DNA of 64,000 nt from Sphagnum magellanicum (GCA_021904315.1 CM038908.1:22154501-22218500); one strand, 5' to 3'. Positions 12,774 through 23,997 are shown, numbered from the stretch's first letter. The notes: a model not told the origin generated them from the sequence alone. A program made the numbers and translations.

Positions 12774-13050
12774 AAATGCAATACCTGCATTTGGGGTCAC
12801 TCAGAAAGTACGCATGTGGGGTTTAGGGTTCTTTATATGAAGATCCCACCCTAAATGCAATACCTGCATTTAGGGTCACTCCGAAAGTACGCATGTGGGG
12901 TTTAGGGTTCTTTATATGAAGATCCCACCTTAAATGCAATACCTGCATTTAGGGTCACTCTGAAAGTACGCATGTGGGTTTAGGGTTCTTTATATGGAGA
13001 TCCTACCCTAAATGCAATACTTGCATTTTGGGTCACTCTAAAATAATTAG
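12774..13050. repeat. 79-bp tandem repeat block II
   Basis: Units begin AAATGCAATACCTGCATTT at 12,774, 12,853, 12,932 and 13,010 (periods 79, 79, 78), each containing GTACGCATGTGGG and GGTTTAGGGTTCTTTATATG. The embedded TTTAGGG words are part of the unit and not a telomere array. Confidence 0.9.
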
Positions 13051-15000
13051 TTAATTTCAAAATCATATGTTAACAAAAGTGTGTATGGAGGTTGGGGTTG
13101 TTGATTAGGAATCCATGATTCTTATTTTTTTTCATGAATTTTAAAAGAGGTTCTATTGTTTGTGGAATAAATAATACAATGACAATTGTGATCAAGCTTA
13201 TTTTGGTGTAAAAATTTTTCATGAAAAAGTTGAACTTGCAATCTATAACATGGAATAATTATCTTAAATAGTGATTTCAAAAACTTATTAAAACAAAAAT
13301 ATACTAAAGTTAATTAATCAAATATCAAATTAATTAATATGATTAAATCCAACTTTTTATTTTCAAGTAAATAAATTTAAGCCAAATGATTAGTTAATTA
13401 TTTTAAATAAATAAATGATTATCTGATTCTTGATAATTAATCATCTAAATTATCTGAAATAATGGTCTATTAATTATTTAATTATATGAAAAATTTTGTT
13501 GATAATTCATTAATTATCATAAATATTTTATATTAAATTAGGGGGAAAATTTTAGGGTTTAGACATATGTGAAACAATCCAATTTCATTCTATATCTTCC
13601 TCAAAGAGATTGCGAAAATTAGGTTGGAGTTATCACACAAAGGTAAAAAACAAACCTTCTGTGAAAACCCAACCCTAAATGCAATACAAAGTTTGTCAAG
13701 ATCAAAAAATAAAAAGTTCAAGCTTAAATATTTTTCAAAGATGTTCATATTTTTTTTCCCCTTTTAAAGTTGTATATTCATACTAAAAACATAAAATATA
13801 AAGTCTTTAATTTAACAAGATTTTAAATTATGTTTAAAAAAAATTCAAAGCACGTAATTTTCTACTTTCTTCTTTTTTGTTTCACGTAATAATAAAAATG
13901 ATCTCTCCCATATATTAATCCTATGTTTAATTGAAATTTTAATTTATACTTTTCTGATGTATAGTAAATATTTTCTTGGTTAAAATATTCATATAGTGGG
14001 TCAAAAATATTTTATATTTTATAGATTTATAACACAAGTCCTTATGTAAACTTTATTTTTCATGATGTATAATATTGGTTTAAATATTGGTCCAAATATA
14101 TTGTTATTCGTAACACTTAATATATAAATAATGATATAAACTGAACCCTAAATGTAATACCTGCATTTTGGGTCACTTCGAAAATACGCATGGGGGGTTT
14201 AAGCACTCTTTAAGTGAAGATCCTACCCTACATGTAATACCTACATTTTGGGCCACTATAAAAATACAGTTGTGGGGTTTAAGCTTCTTTAAATGAAGAT
14301 CCTACCCTAAATGTAATATCTACATTTTGGGTCATTCTAAAATAATTAATTAATTTCAAAATAATATGTTAACAAAGGTGTGAGGCTGGGGTTGTTGATT
14401 AGGAGTACCATGATTCTTATTTTGTTTCATGAATTTGAAAAAAAATTGTATTGTTTGTGGAACAAATAGTATAATGGCAATTGTGATCAAACTTATTTTG
14501 GTGTATGAATTTTTCATGAAAAAGCTGAACATGCAATCTATAACATGGAATAGTTATCTTAAATAGTGATTTTAATCACTTATTAAAATAAAAATATATT
14601 AAAGTTAATCAATCAAATAAAGTTAATCTGATTTTTAGATCCAACTTTTTATTATCCAAATAAATGAAGTTAAGCCAAATGAATAGTTAATTATTCCAAA
14701 TAAATAAATGATTATCTAATTCTTGATAATTAATCATTTAAATTATCTGAAATAATGGTCTATTAATTATTTAATTATATGTCAAAATTTGTTGATAATT
14801 CATGTACTATCAAAAATATTTTATATTCAATTGGGGGGAAATTTTTTGGGTTTAAACATATGGGACCTAATACAATCTTATTATATATTTTCTTCAAAGA
14901 GATTAGGAAAATTAGGTTGGAGTTATCACACAAAGGTAAGAAGCATACCTTATGTGAAAACCTAACCCTAAACCCTGAATGCAAAACTCGCATGTAATGT
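13035..15000. repeat. Direct duplication with a period of about 1.3 kb
   Basis: The sequence at about 13,035-13,690 is repeated at about 14,330-14,990, including GTTAACAAA.GTGTG, TTGGGGTTGTTGATTAGGA, GAACxTGCAATCTATAACATGGAATA and CATATG(T/G)G.. blocks. Each copy is preceded by 79-bp repeat units (12,774-13,050; 14,143-14,340) and contains GGGGGAAA.TTTT.GGGTTTA. Copy 2 has a single equivalent at about 21.4-21.8 kb. The duplication therefore arose within this copy or its lineage. Confidence 0.8.
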
Positions 15001-15122
15001 CATTTCAAAATAACAAATAAGTGCTATGGATACCCAAAATATGTCTTTTTATATACCTAAATTAATTATTATTCTAAATTAATTTTATGACAAAATGTAA
15101 GTTTTGCAAAGAATGAAAAAAA

Positions 15123-15475
15123 CCAGCAACTATTATGGGACCTATATGCGGGTATTGCAAGAGACACAAAAAAAACCAGTGGCTATTATGGAAACTATAT
15201 GCGGGTATTGCAAGAAATGTTATAAAACCCAACGAAAACCATGGACCCATATGCGGGTATTGCAACGAATGACGAATGTCAACAACTATGGGTGGCCCAT
15301 ATGCGGGTATTGCAAGAGATGCCAAAAATACCAACGGCTATTATGGGACTTAGATGCGGGTATTGCAAGGGATGCCAAAAATTGCAACGACTATTATGGG
15401 ACTTAGATGCGGGTATTGCACTGAATGTAATATGCCTATGACTATTTTAGGACGTATATGTGGGTATTGCATATT
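15123..15475. repeat. 52-bp-period array of ATGCGGGTATTGCA units
   Basis: ATG(C/T)GGGTATTGCA occurs at 15,145, 15,199, 15,251, 15,301, 15,354, 15,407 and 15,458, with ACTATTATGG-type spacers. This core is the reverse complement of the TGCAATACC(C/T)GCAT core of the 79-bp repeats to the left. The element therefore carries the same motif in opposite orientations in its two halves. A decayed array of the same kind is in copy 2 at 21.84-22.12 kb. Short frames across it are repeat-encoded and not genes. Confidence 0.85.
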
Positions 15476-15812
15476 TGAAAATCTCCTTATGAGATTTATA
15501 ATAGAAAATGATGTAGGTATTTTATATGTTTAAAATGTGTATATTGTTTTGAAACTCTTCAAGTGATGTGAGTGCTATTATATTAGATGTAAGTATTGCA
15601 CAATGTTCATTTTGATCTTTGGTTTGATTCTTACATCTCAAGTACTAAAAAAATTATGACAAAGAAGACATATGCTTAACCATATACCATAAAACAAGTG
15701 TGAATAGAAGATGCTATTATATTGGGTAGTTCAAAATTGGGTAGTCCAAAAAGTAAAAGGGCTATAAAACCTAACTAACTGTATAACCCTAAACCCTAAC
15801 CCATATCAGTGT

Positions 15813-17299
15813 CTAGCAATCTACAATCCCGTGTTTAGCTCGGTACGCAGCAACTGCATTTGCAACCTTTGTTGCATGACGAGCAGTGTATAAATGCCGA
15901 CGTTGCATTTCCACTTGAACTACAGTTACCACAAACTCTTCCTGTGTTTGGCCCTGAACCCTATAAACACCCAAAAACCACCAAGTTAAACCCTAACACA
16001 CCTTGGATGAAATGCAATAAAATAATAATAAACATTGCTTATGATTGTTTCTTACCTTCCATGAATCATTCTAGATTCATGAAAATCCAAAATAGCTGCT
16101 AACTGTTTTCTCCGATTTGTTTTATTGGACTCTCGATCCCAATATTTGGCATCCCATGTCGTCTTGAGTTGCCGTGCATATGCGCAACGGGTGGATCGAA
16201 TAATCCCTTGTAAGTCTTCATCTTTCTCCATTCGCGATGCTGCATCTCGAGGCACACTGCCCACACCCCAAGCAGTAAGCCCCAACACTTTCAAAAGTTT
16301 CTCTGAAGCTAATTTCACCAAACCTGGTTTTGGGAATGGTGGACACTGTTTTGCAACAGCTACCAGGTTTTCCCATTCGCGTTGTGCTTTGGCACGAGCG
16401 CGACTAGCCACCTTTTGATCGTTTCGCCTCTGCACAGCCATCGCATTTCCCAAGATGTGAGCATTCATCTTGGCATGGTCCTGATGTCGAGGACTTCTTG
16501 CAGCAGTTGAAGGCCTCCCAGGTTTGGACTTTTCAGCCACCAACCCATGCACCTCCTTCAAGTGTTTCGTCAACATCCATTTTGCATAATATGCAGTAGT
16601 GCAATTACCAAACTTTGCACCTCCATTTGGACCCAACATGGGTCCATTCCTTGTCCTTCCGAGCCAAATTCGGTGGGCAAAGAAGTGCATGTGGCAGAGC
16701 TGCCTTATCAGATTCAACTTCCGGACCTAATCCAAAAAAAGAAAAATCAAAAAACAAAATGTAGATATTACAAATCATTGTTTTCAGGTATTGCATAAAA
16801 AAAATTTGACAAAAACAATCCCGCACCTTCCAACAAATGATGGAAGGTGCGGATATAATTAAACCTAAAAAAACTTGTACAATTTTCTTAATCTGTATTT
16901 AATCTGATGTCCACAAATTCTAAAACAATCTATACTAATGCTATCTTTATATTTCAATTGTGATAGAGCACCATTTTGCTCACCCATTTCCTCATCTGAT
17001 GCAACATCTTGTTCACTATTTGCTTCATCTGATGCAACATTTTGCTGAATAATTGTTGCATCAGATGCAGCAACATGTGACTCAACAACTCCCTCATTTC
17101 CTCTAGTAACATATGGCAAAAGAATCATCACATCTGCCACAGCAACACTTGGAATAATCGCCTCATCTGATGCAACATCTTGCATATTGACCTCCAGCTC
17201 AGCAACACTTGGAAGAATCGCCTCATCTGATGCAACATCTTGCATATTGACCTCTAGCTCACCACCACCGCTTTTCCTGAGTCTTCTTCTCTTACCCAT
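15813..17299 (-). pseudogene. Transposon-borne C2H2 zinc-finger protein gene, three exons, frameshifted
   Basis: The family is not recognised. Inferred model on the minus strand: exon 1 from ATG at 17,299 (MGKRRRLRK, basic, nuclear-signal-like) through acidic repeats with ELEVNMQDVASDEAI twice and three more VASDE motifs, ending somewhere near 16.9 kb; exon 2 at 16,727-16,056; exon 3 at 15,960-15,813. The last intron (15,961-16,055) has a GTAAG donor and a TTATAG acceptor. Exon 2 carries a C-X4-C-X12-H-X4-H finger ending HLKEVHG, then KPGRPST (AT-hook-like), a basic alanine-rich helix and a conserved WDAKYWDRES block. Exon 3 encodes VQVEMQRRHLYTARHAT. One extra base at about 16,610 puts the two finger cysteines in different frames. 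Copy 2 has the in-frame CKVGTC form, so this copy is broken. All three exons recur in copy 2. DNA binding is inferred from the finger. It could be an element protein or a captured host gene. Confidence 0.7.
16821..16852. other. Perfect 12-bp stem hairpin in the first intron region
   Basis: CCGCACCTTCCA and TGGAAGGTGCGG form a perfect inverted repeat around an 8-nt loop ACAAATGA. The same position in copy 2 (about 23,619-23,652) keeps the loop and half the stem but has mismatches. It lies between exons 1 and 2 of the zinc-finger gene. Function is unknown. Confidence 0.75.
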
Positions 17300-17429
17300 T
17301 CCAACCTCCAACCCTAAACAAAAGACCACTAGTTATTGTTAAATGTTAATTCTAATCAGCTAAACCAAAGCAAAATAAAAAATATAGAGGATGGGGCAAA
17401 AGGTTCAGGGTTCTTCTTTTTCTTCTACT

Positions 17430-17650
17430 GCAAGAGACGCTCCAGAGCTTGTTGCGTTGCAGGGTTTAGTTGCAGCAAGCTCCGGAGTTTGCTGTGTTGC
17501 AACAGCAAGCTCTCACGCTCCGGAGCTTGCTGCGTTGCAGCAGCAAGCAAGCCGCAGCAAGCAAGCAAGCTCCGGAGCAACGCAACGCAAGCTCCGGAGC
17601 TTGCTGCGTTGCAGCAAAAGAACGCAACGCAAGCAAGCAAGACTTCTTAC
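17430..17650. repeat. Palindromic GCTCCGGAGCTTGCTGCGTTGCAGCAGCAAGC minisatellite
   Basis: A GC-rich array built from the self-complementary words CTCCGGAG, GCTTGCTGCGTTGCAG and GCAGCAAGC in varying order. All six frames are open for 70-140 codons for that reason, and none is a credible gene. The corresponding place in copy 2 is an unrelated-looking GAAGAAG/57-bp array, so this module evolves very fast. Confidence 0.8.
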
Positions 17651-17779
17651 CTTTTCGTGTGCGCGTGGGTCCCGCTCCAACTCCAGCAACTCCGCTCCAA
17701 CTCTAGCAACTCCGCTCTAGCTCCAGCCGTTCCAGCTCCCGCTCCATAGCCGCCCGAGGTCTCTGGAGCTCTGGCGATG

Positions 17780-17880
17780 GAGTGAGGGGGGGGTGGGGGT
17801 GGTAGGTGGTAGGTAGGAGGGGGGAGGTAGGTGGTAGGTAGGACGGGGGGAGGTAGGTGGTAGGTAGGACGGGGGAAAAT
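17780..17880. repeat. G-rich GGTAGGTGGTAGGTAGGA repeats, right subterminal
   Basis: About three imperfect units of GGGGGAGGTAGGTGGTAGGTAGGA followed by GGGGxAAATTTTGGGG. The same signature precedes the right end of copy 2 (25,120-25,170). Runs of G3-G7 give this strand G-quadruplex potential (inference). Confidence 0.75.
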
Positions 17881-17940
17881 TTTGGGGTAGAGAAGAGGTG
17901 GAAAAAAAAAAAAAAATCGAGCAGGGAGGATGGGATTTTC

Positions 17941-18012
17941 GTCCATCCAGAAAACGGCCTCAACGGGCTCATCCGCAACTGGTGCATTGGTGGGTGCTAA
18001 TTCACTCCAGCC
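17941..18012 (-). repeat. Right terminal inverted repeat, copy 1
   Basis: Ends ...TAATTCACTCCAGCC, the inverse of the left end, and is followed directly by the 9-bp target duplication CCTATTTTG (18,013-18,021). Confidence 0.85.
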
Positions 18013-18021
18013 CCTATTTTG

Positions 18022-19207
18022 TATTATGAAATGTGGCCAATAGGTACTAGAGACCGTTGTGCCTGGAAGGAATTTGGGTGTGGTTGATAGTGCGAGCAAG
18101 ACGGGACGTGGATTTGCATTTGGATGGTGGGCATGTGGAAGTACTCAATGGGCATGTGGATTTTGAAGAATGATTAGGTCAGGTAAAGGCAAAAAGACGT
18201 GTTGATTGTGCCTTGCACCAAGGGGACTTAAAAGAGGTGGAAAGGGTCATGTGAAATCTTTTTCCTATGTCTTAGGATAGGATATTTATAGTGTTTACAG
18301 GGATTGTGAAGAAAACTCTTAGTCCCAAATACAAGATCAGATCACACAGACAGTAACGAACTGATAGAAGTTCTTAGTGTGTATGAAGGGCACCTTACCT
18401 GCATTAATATTTCTGCTGCAACAGAGCAGGCACCTCATGCATTAAGTTCCTCAAAAAATCCTTGTATTCCAAAAAACAATTTGAGGAACCTTATGCGCAA
18501 TTTGGGTGCCTCTCCTTCTCAAACCAAATAACACCTGTTAGAATTCTACCAGATCTTTACAGCTTATAAGGACCTTGAATGTGGCAGTTTTGGGATTTTA
18601 GGTCCCATGCGAGGTAGATCCTGCCTTGTGTTGGGCCCTTATTCGCAAAACTGTGGCCTTAATAATACATATCCTACACCCAAAAATTGGTAATGTTGGA
18701 GTATTGAAGAGTTGTGACCACAGCTGCTAGTTTCTTCTGGGTAGCTTACATCAAAGAGCACAATGAACCCTAAATGTGCAGCTGTAGAACAGTGTCGGTG
18801 TCCTTGACACTGGCAATTACCATGCACTTGCTAATGTTCATGCAAGATAATTTGTGCAGATGTATAATTTATTTGTACAATTTGCTAAATTATTGAACAA
18901 AACTGACAAACCCACAATCCCAACCAATAAACATATGGGCACAATGCACAAATAAACATGTACTTGGTGGACAAATTGTCAACACTCAACAACCCAAAGA
19001 GCTTGTATTTGAATTGTTGGACTAAATTGTGCAAGTGCATGTAATTTCTCTCAACAATCAACGGAACTTCTTCGTGAAGCTTAGCTCCAGTGGCCCCTGC
19101 CAATAATAAACAAGTCAATTTCATAGAAAATTCACTTGCTGGGAAGGCGGCCCATAGTGGAGGTTTCCTGCCAGAGTACAAAGTCACATGGTCACTGTTT
19201 CTAGGTC
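18022..19207. other. Spacer between the two TIR transposons
   Basis: About 1.2 kb of moderately AT-rich sequence without a recognisable gene. The minus-strand frames at 18,639-18,827 and 18,885-19,187 have no identifiable domain. The last 60 bp before the second element resemble sequence near 25,795-25,840, as expected if the second element landed in an old repeated sequence. Confidence 0.5.
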
Positions 19208-19216
19208 CTGCCAGAA
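19208..19216. repeat. Probable 9-bp target-site duplication of copy 2 (7/9)
   Basis: CTGCCAGAA before the element compares with CTGCCGGAG at 25,295-25,303 after it, with seven of nine identical. This suits an older insertion than copy 1. Confidence 0.6.
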
Positions 19217-19399
19217 GGCCAGAGTGAACCAGTAGCTACCAATGCACCAGTTGGTTGTTCTGTCCACTGGATGGGCTCCATTTTTTTATTCGGCATCACA
19301 TAGGGGTTTGTCACAACCCATTTCTTTTCACTGCTAATCACTGTACTTTTTTTGTTTTTGGTTTGTTTTTGGTTGTTTTTTTCTTGGACCTAACTTCAC

Positions 19400-19990
19400 A
19401 CATAGCTACCCTACTCACCTTCCTACCCTCCTAAGTATTGTACCAACCTTGGTACCTTATTAATTATCCCCTACTAACAAAACTACCTTAATAACTAGTT
19501 ATCCTATTAACCTAACTCCTATATTAACTACTTATCCTACTAACCTAGCTACCTTGTTAACTACATACCATACTGACTTAACTTCCCTACTAACCTAACC
19601 ATTGTATTAACTACCTACCTTACTTACCTAATTACATTACTATTTAGCAACTCTATATACACAACCACCCTATTAACATAAATATTTTACAAACCTAGTC
19701 ACGTTGATAAGGTAACTTGTTTCTTACATACTAACTTGTCTATCTACCTAGCCACCTTACTATTGTAACTTTCTTCCTACCTACTAGCTTACTTACCTAC
19801 ATGCTTACCTACTCCAGTAACCTATCTACCTTGCTCCTTGAACTTCTTTTCTACTTGCTAATTTGCCTATTAACCCAACTATTTACCTATATACCTACTT
19901 ACCTACCTATGCACCCACCTTCCTACCTATCATTATGTTCACCTACCTACTTATGTTTTTTTACATAGTCAAATATTTAACTAATTACCT
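19400..19990. repeat. (CTAACC/CTACCT)n simple array, left subterminal of copy 2
   Basis: Nearly 600 bp of imperfect CCTACTAACCTAACTA, TACCTACTTACCTACC and related words. The frame at 19,863-20,087 encodes only a threonine/proline/tyrosine-rich repeat and is not a gene. Confidence 0.8.
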
Positions 19991-19999
19991 AGTCACTTT

Positions 20000-21830
20000 T
20001 CCCACCCCCCTTGCCCTTCAATCTACATATCAATTTATTAAGGTTCGTCCTAATTCATGGATGATGAACATAGGTCCCCATATATAGGTATTACAAACAA
20101 ATTATAGTAAAAACAATGTCATAATTGCAGCCATTTGGTTTAGTTAATGCATATTTTATTAAATTTGGTTTATTTAATTTATTTATGGAATGGACATTAC
20201 AATACATCTTTTCATGTAATTATTATAAGTATGTATTATAGGATTATGGTTTAGGTTTAAGGTTGGGACACATAAATTAGTTAGCAAGGTTTTCACAAAT
20301 CTATAATAATTAACCTAAAATACGTTAAATTTGGGGGTAAAAGTTTAGGGTTTAAACATATGTAAAATAATATAATTTCATTTTATATCTTTTTCAAAGA
20401 GAGGGGAAAAAAATTAGTTTGGAGAGATCACACAAAAGTTTTAAAAATATCTTTTCTTTTGGTTTTTTACAAAATTTATTTGATTGTTTTTTAAGATTAA
20501 GGTTTTTTTTCAATCAATAAATCATTGTAATTTAAAAGATTTAAAATTTGGTTTCTAAATCTTTTTTTATGTTTTAAATACAAATAAAAATTTCATTATA
20601 TAATTTGTATACTTTGTATGGTTTTTTAGGTTTAAGGCATATATCACTAAGAATTTTTTTTGTTAGGGTTATAATAGGGCTTATGCAAAAATATCATTTG
20701 GATTTTTATGGTTATGCCTTATGACTTAATGTTTAGGAATTTGGTTCATATATATCAAGGCTTAAGGTTTATACTTTAGACTTTGCCCATTGTACTGGTT
20801 TAGGGTTTGGGGTTTTTTTTCTTATCATGTGTTTAGATCTATAACATAAATATGAATCTCCTTTGTTTCCATATAAGTTGTTAAAGTTCAATATATCCTA
20901 ACCCACTTTTGTTTAAATGCAATACCCGTATCATATTGTGATAATTCATTAACCATGAAACATATTTTTTAAAATTTGATTCCCCGCCAATACATCATGA
21001 AATCCATGTTTTCAAAAATTACTTATAATATGATTTAACATATATAAAAATGAACATAATGTAAAATTGGTCACATTGATGATACATGGGGTTAGGGTTT
21101 AATGTAAAATATACTATTTAACATTAGAATTATGGTTTAGGTTTAAAGTTTGGGACATATAAATCAATTAAATTTTTTTTTACAAGTTTATAATAATTAA
21201 AATAAATTTAGGGTGCATTTTGGGCAAAACTTTTAAGGTTTAAACATATGTAAAACAATGCAATGTCATTTTATAATTTTTTTCAAAAGTGAAAGAGCTT
21301 AACTTGGAAATATTACCACATAGTAAAAGACGTATCTTTTAAAAAAATTTGTTACAAATTTTATTTAATTATTCAAAAAATTAAGGTGAAATTTCTAGTT
21401 GGTGAAAATAAGTACGTGTGCGGGTATTGCAAAATTATATGAAATGCAATACCCACATGTAAGGTCACTTCAAAATAAGTGGTTTGGGTACCCAAAATAT
21501 GTCTTTTTATACACCTAAAGTAATATTATGAAAATTAATTGTCATGAATAATTATCTAAAATAATGATTTGAATAATTTATCAACATAGAAAATCTAATT
21601 AAGATAATAAATTAAATATCAAATTATTGATTTGATTTTTAGATCTAGATTTTAATTATTGAATAATTAAGGTTCAACCAAATAATCAGTTAATTAATAT
21701 TTTTAAAAAATGATTGTTTAAATATGATAATCAATCATTTACATTATCTGAAATAATTTTTTAGTAATTCTTTAATTATGAAATTATTTGTTGATATTTA
21801 AACTAGATTATTATGTCATATGAATCCCAT
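20000..21830. other. Non-coding interior of copy 2
   Basis: AT-rich sequence alignable by eye to copy 1 in patches: GTTTAxGGTTGGGACACATAAATTA and GGTTTAAACATATGTAAAA blocks near 20.25-20.4 kb and again near 21.13-21.26 kb, and GGTGAAAATAAGTACGTGTGCGGGTATTGCAA near 21.40 kb. No gene is seen. Confidence 0.55.
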
Positions 21831-21839
21831 AAATATTAC

Positions 21840-22125
21840 AATGGAAACTTATATGCAATTATTGCAAAAGATGTTAAAAATCAGCAACTATTTATGGACC
21901 TATATGTGGGTATTATAATGGATGTTAAAAAAATCAATTAGTAGATTTATATGCGGGTATTGTAATGAAAGTGAAAGAACCAACAACTATTTACAAAACC
22001 TATATGTAAGTATTACAATGGATGTAAAAAAACCAACAATTATTTATAAGACGTATATGCAGGTATTATAATGGATGTAAAAAAACTAGTTACTATTTAC
22101 AAGACTTATATGTGGATATTGCATA
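21840..22125. repeat. Decayed ATGTGGGTATTGCA array (copy 2)
   Basis: Five to six degenerate units of TATATG(C/T)GGGTATT(G/A)(C/T)AATGGATGT...AACAACTATTTA(C/T), matching the 52-bp array of copy 1 in position and motif. Confidence 0.75.
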
Positions 22126-22519
22126 TTTGAAATGACCTTATGAAAATTATAATAGAAAGGATGTAAATATTGCACATTACTCATTTTGATCTTTGTAAAC
22201 CTTAGACAAATTAATGTTACCTATTCATATGGGCCTAATTAAGTTTTGATTCTTACATATAAAGTACTAAGAAGATTATGAAAAAGAAAACATATATGAT
22301 TAACCATATACCCATCAAACAAATGTGACTAGAAGAAAATATTATATTCATAAAAGATGTACAAAAATGGGTGGATCAAAAATTGCTAAAGAACTTAATG
22401 AAAACAAAAGGTTCTTTATAATATATCAAAGGACCAAACTTCAAAAATTAAGTAGTCTAAAAAATGAAAGGGTTGAAAAAACCTAGCTAATTATATAAAG
22501 TGGAAACCCTGAACCATAT

Positions 22520-23997
22520 CATTATCTACAATTTCATGTTTAGTTCAGTAAATAACTATTGCATTTGTAACCCTTGTTGCATGATGAACAATATACATAT
22601 GATAATGTTGCATCTCAACTTGAACTGCATTTGCAATAAACTCTTCCTTTGTTGTGCCCTGAACCCTATAAACACGCAAAAACCACCAAATTAAACCCTA
22701 ACACACCTTGGATGAAATAAAATTATAAAAGATATAAACATTGATTATTATTATTTCTTACCTTCCATGAATTGTTTTAGATTCATGGAAATCCAATACA
22801 TCTATCAATTCTTATGTCCAACTTGTTTTAGTGGATTTTCGATTCCAATTTTTGACATCCCATGCCATTTTCGATTGTCGTGCATATGTAGAACAAATGG
22901 ATCAAATCATTTCTTGTAAATATTCACTTTTCTCCATCCATGATGTTGCATTTCGAGGCACGCTTCCCACACCCAAGTATTAAGACCCAACACCTACAAT
23001 AATTGTTTTGGAGCTAATTTGACCAAAGTTGGTTTTGGTAATGGTGGACATTGTTTTGTAATAAAAACTAGTTTATCCCACTCGCACTAGGTTTTGGCAC
23101 AAGTGCAACTAGTAACCTTTTGATCATTATGCCTTTGCATAGCCATGGCATTTCCCAAGATGTAAACATTCATTTTAGCATGGTCTTGATGTTAAGGACT
23201 TCTTTTAAAAGTTGAAAGCTTCTCAAGTTTAGCCTTTTTTGCCACCAAACCATGCAACTCTTTCAAATGTTTGGTCAACAACCATTTGGCACAATATGTG
23301 ACAATGCAAGTGCCAACTTTACACTTTCATTTTGACCCAACCTTCATCCATTTTTTATCCTTTTGAGCCATATTAGGTGGATAAGGGGGTGCCGATGGCT
23401 AAAAGGCCTAGTCGGTTTCAAGTTCCGGACTTAAACCAAAAAATATAAAAAAGTAAGTCATTACTTTGTAATAAAAAAATCCTAACCCTAAAACCTTATA
23501 CATAAAAAGTTCAAAAAAATGCAGGTATTGCAAAACATAAAATCACACAATCAGATGTAACTCCTGCAAACTCTAATTATTTTCAGGTATTACGATAAAA
23601 AAATTTTGACAAAAAAAGTCCGATAGCTTCCATCAAATGATGGAAGTTGCGGATATAATTAAATTTTAAAAAACTTGTACAATTTTTTTTATCTGCATTT
23701 AATTTAATGTATGTAAATTCTAAAAGAATTTAACCCACCATTTTTCAATCGAAATTCCCAATCTATATTGGGAATGATTTCATCATTTGAATTGTAAACT
23801 ATCACCATTGTTAATTCTAAGCCACATAAATTGTTTGATTCATCAATTTTCAATTATGATGAAACAACAATTTGTTCCCCAAGTTTCAATTCTAATGGAG
23901 CAACATTTTTCTCCCCAAGTCCTGCTTGTAATGGATCAACATTTTGCTTATGAGTTTCCAAATTAACACCTTTTTTTACTTTCCTTATTCTAACCAT
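22520..23997 (-). pseudogene. Zinc-finger protein gene remnant in copy 2
   Basis: The remnant holds the same three exons as the gene in copy 1. Exon 1 starts at ATG near 23,997 (MVRIRKVKKG), with QNVDPLQ and GEKNVAPLE/GEQIVVSS repeats in place of the QDVASDE series, and is interrupted by one stop. Exon 2 lies at about 23,430-22,775 with the in-frame CKVGTC...KWLLTKHLKELHG finger, DHAKMNVYILGNAMAMQ, and an ending in DFHESKTIHG before the same GTAAG donor. Exon 3 lies at about 22,660-22,520 with VQVEMQ, HHAT and KHEIVD. Several in-frame stops and indels (for example a stop just before the first finger cysteine) show that it is dead. Splice sites and domain order are conserved even though sequence identity is modest, which supports the gene model in copy 1. 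Confidence 0.7.

Larger units (their letters stand above)
11339..18012 (-). mobile_element. Mutator-like TIR transposon, copy 1 (6.67 kb)
   Basis: The left terminus reads GGCCAGAGTGAATTAACAGC and the reverse complement of the right terminus reads GGCTGGAGTGAATTAGCACC. The first 37 bp agree at about 33 positions, and CCACCAATGCACCAGTTG is identical. It is flanked by a perfect 9-bp direct repeat. A second, independently inserted member lies at 19,217-25,294. Contents in order: CTACC-rich left end (11.55-11.72 kb), several blocks of a 79-bp repeat, about 640 bp present twice, a 52-bp-period array (15.1-15.5 kb), a minus-strand three-exon zinc-finger gene (15.8-17.3 kb), a palindromic minisatellite (17.4-17.65 kb) and a G-rich right end. 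No transposase of a known superfamily was recognised, so assignment to Mutator rests on TSD length, TIR form and plant context. Strand is given as that of the internal gene. Confidence 0.8.

Noticed and set aside
12774..13050. Telomeric DNA (TTTAGGG words)
   Set aside because: TTTAGGG occurs once per 79-bp unit, not as consecutive heptamers. The short AAACCCTAAACCC-type runs elsewhere are only two or three units long.
15123..15475. CRISPR-like regular spacing of a repeated motif
   Set aside because: The spacers between the ATGCGGGTATTGCA motifs are themselves repeated, the context is a plant transposon, and no cas genes exist. It is a tandem satellite.
16052..16717. Taking the 221-codon frame from its own first ATG as a complete protein
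   Set aside because: The first roughly 36 codons are in the wrong frame upstream of a one-base indel. Copy 2 shows the true frame entering from an upstream exon and continuing into exon 3.
17336..17749. Open frames of 70-137 codons on both strands
   Set aside because: They arise from the palindromic GC-rich minisatellite and encode alanine/serine/leucine/cysteine repeats.
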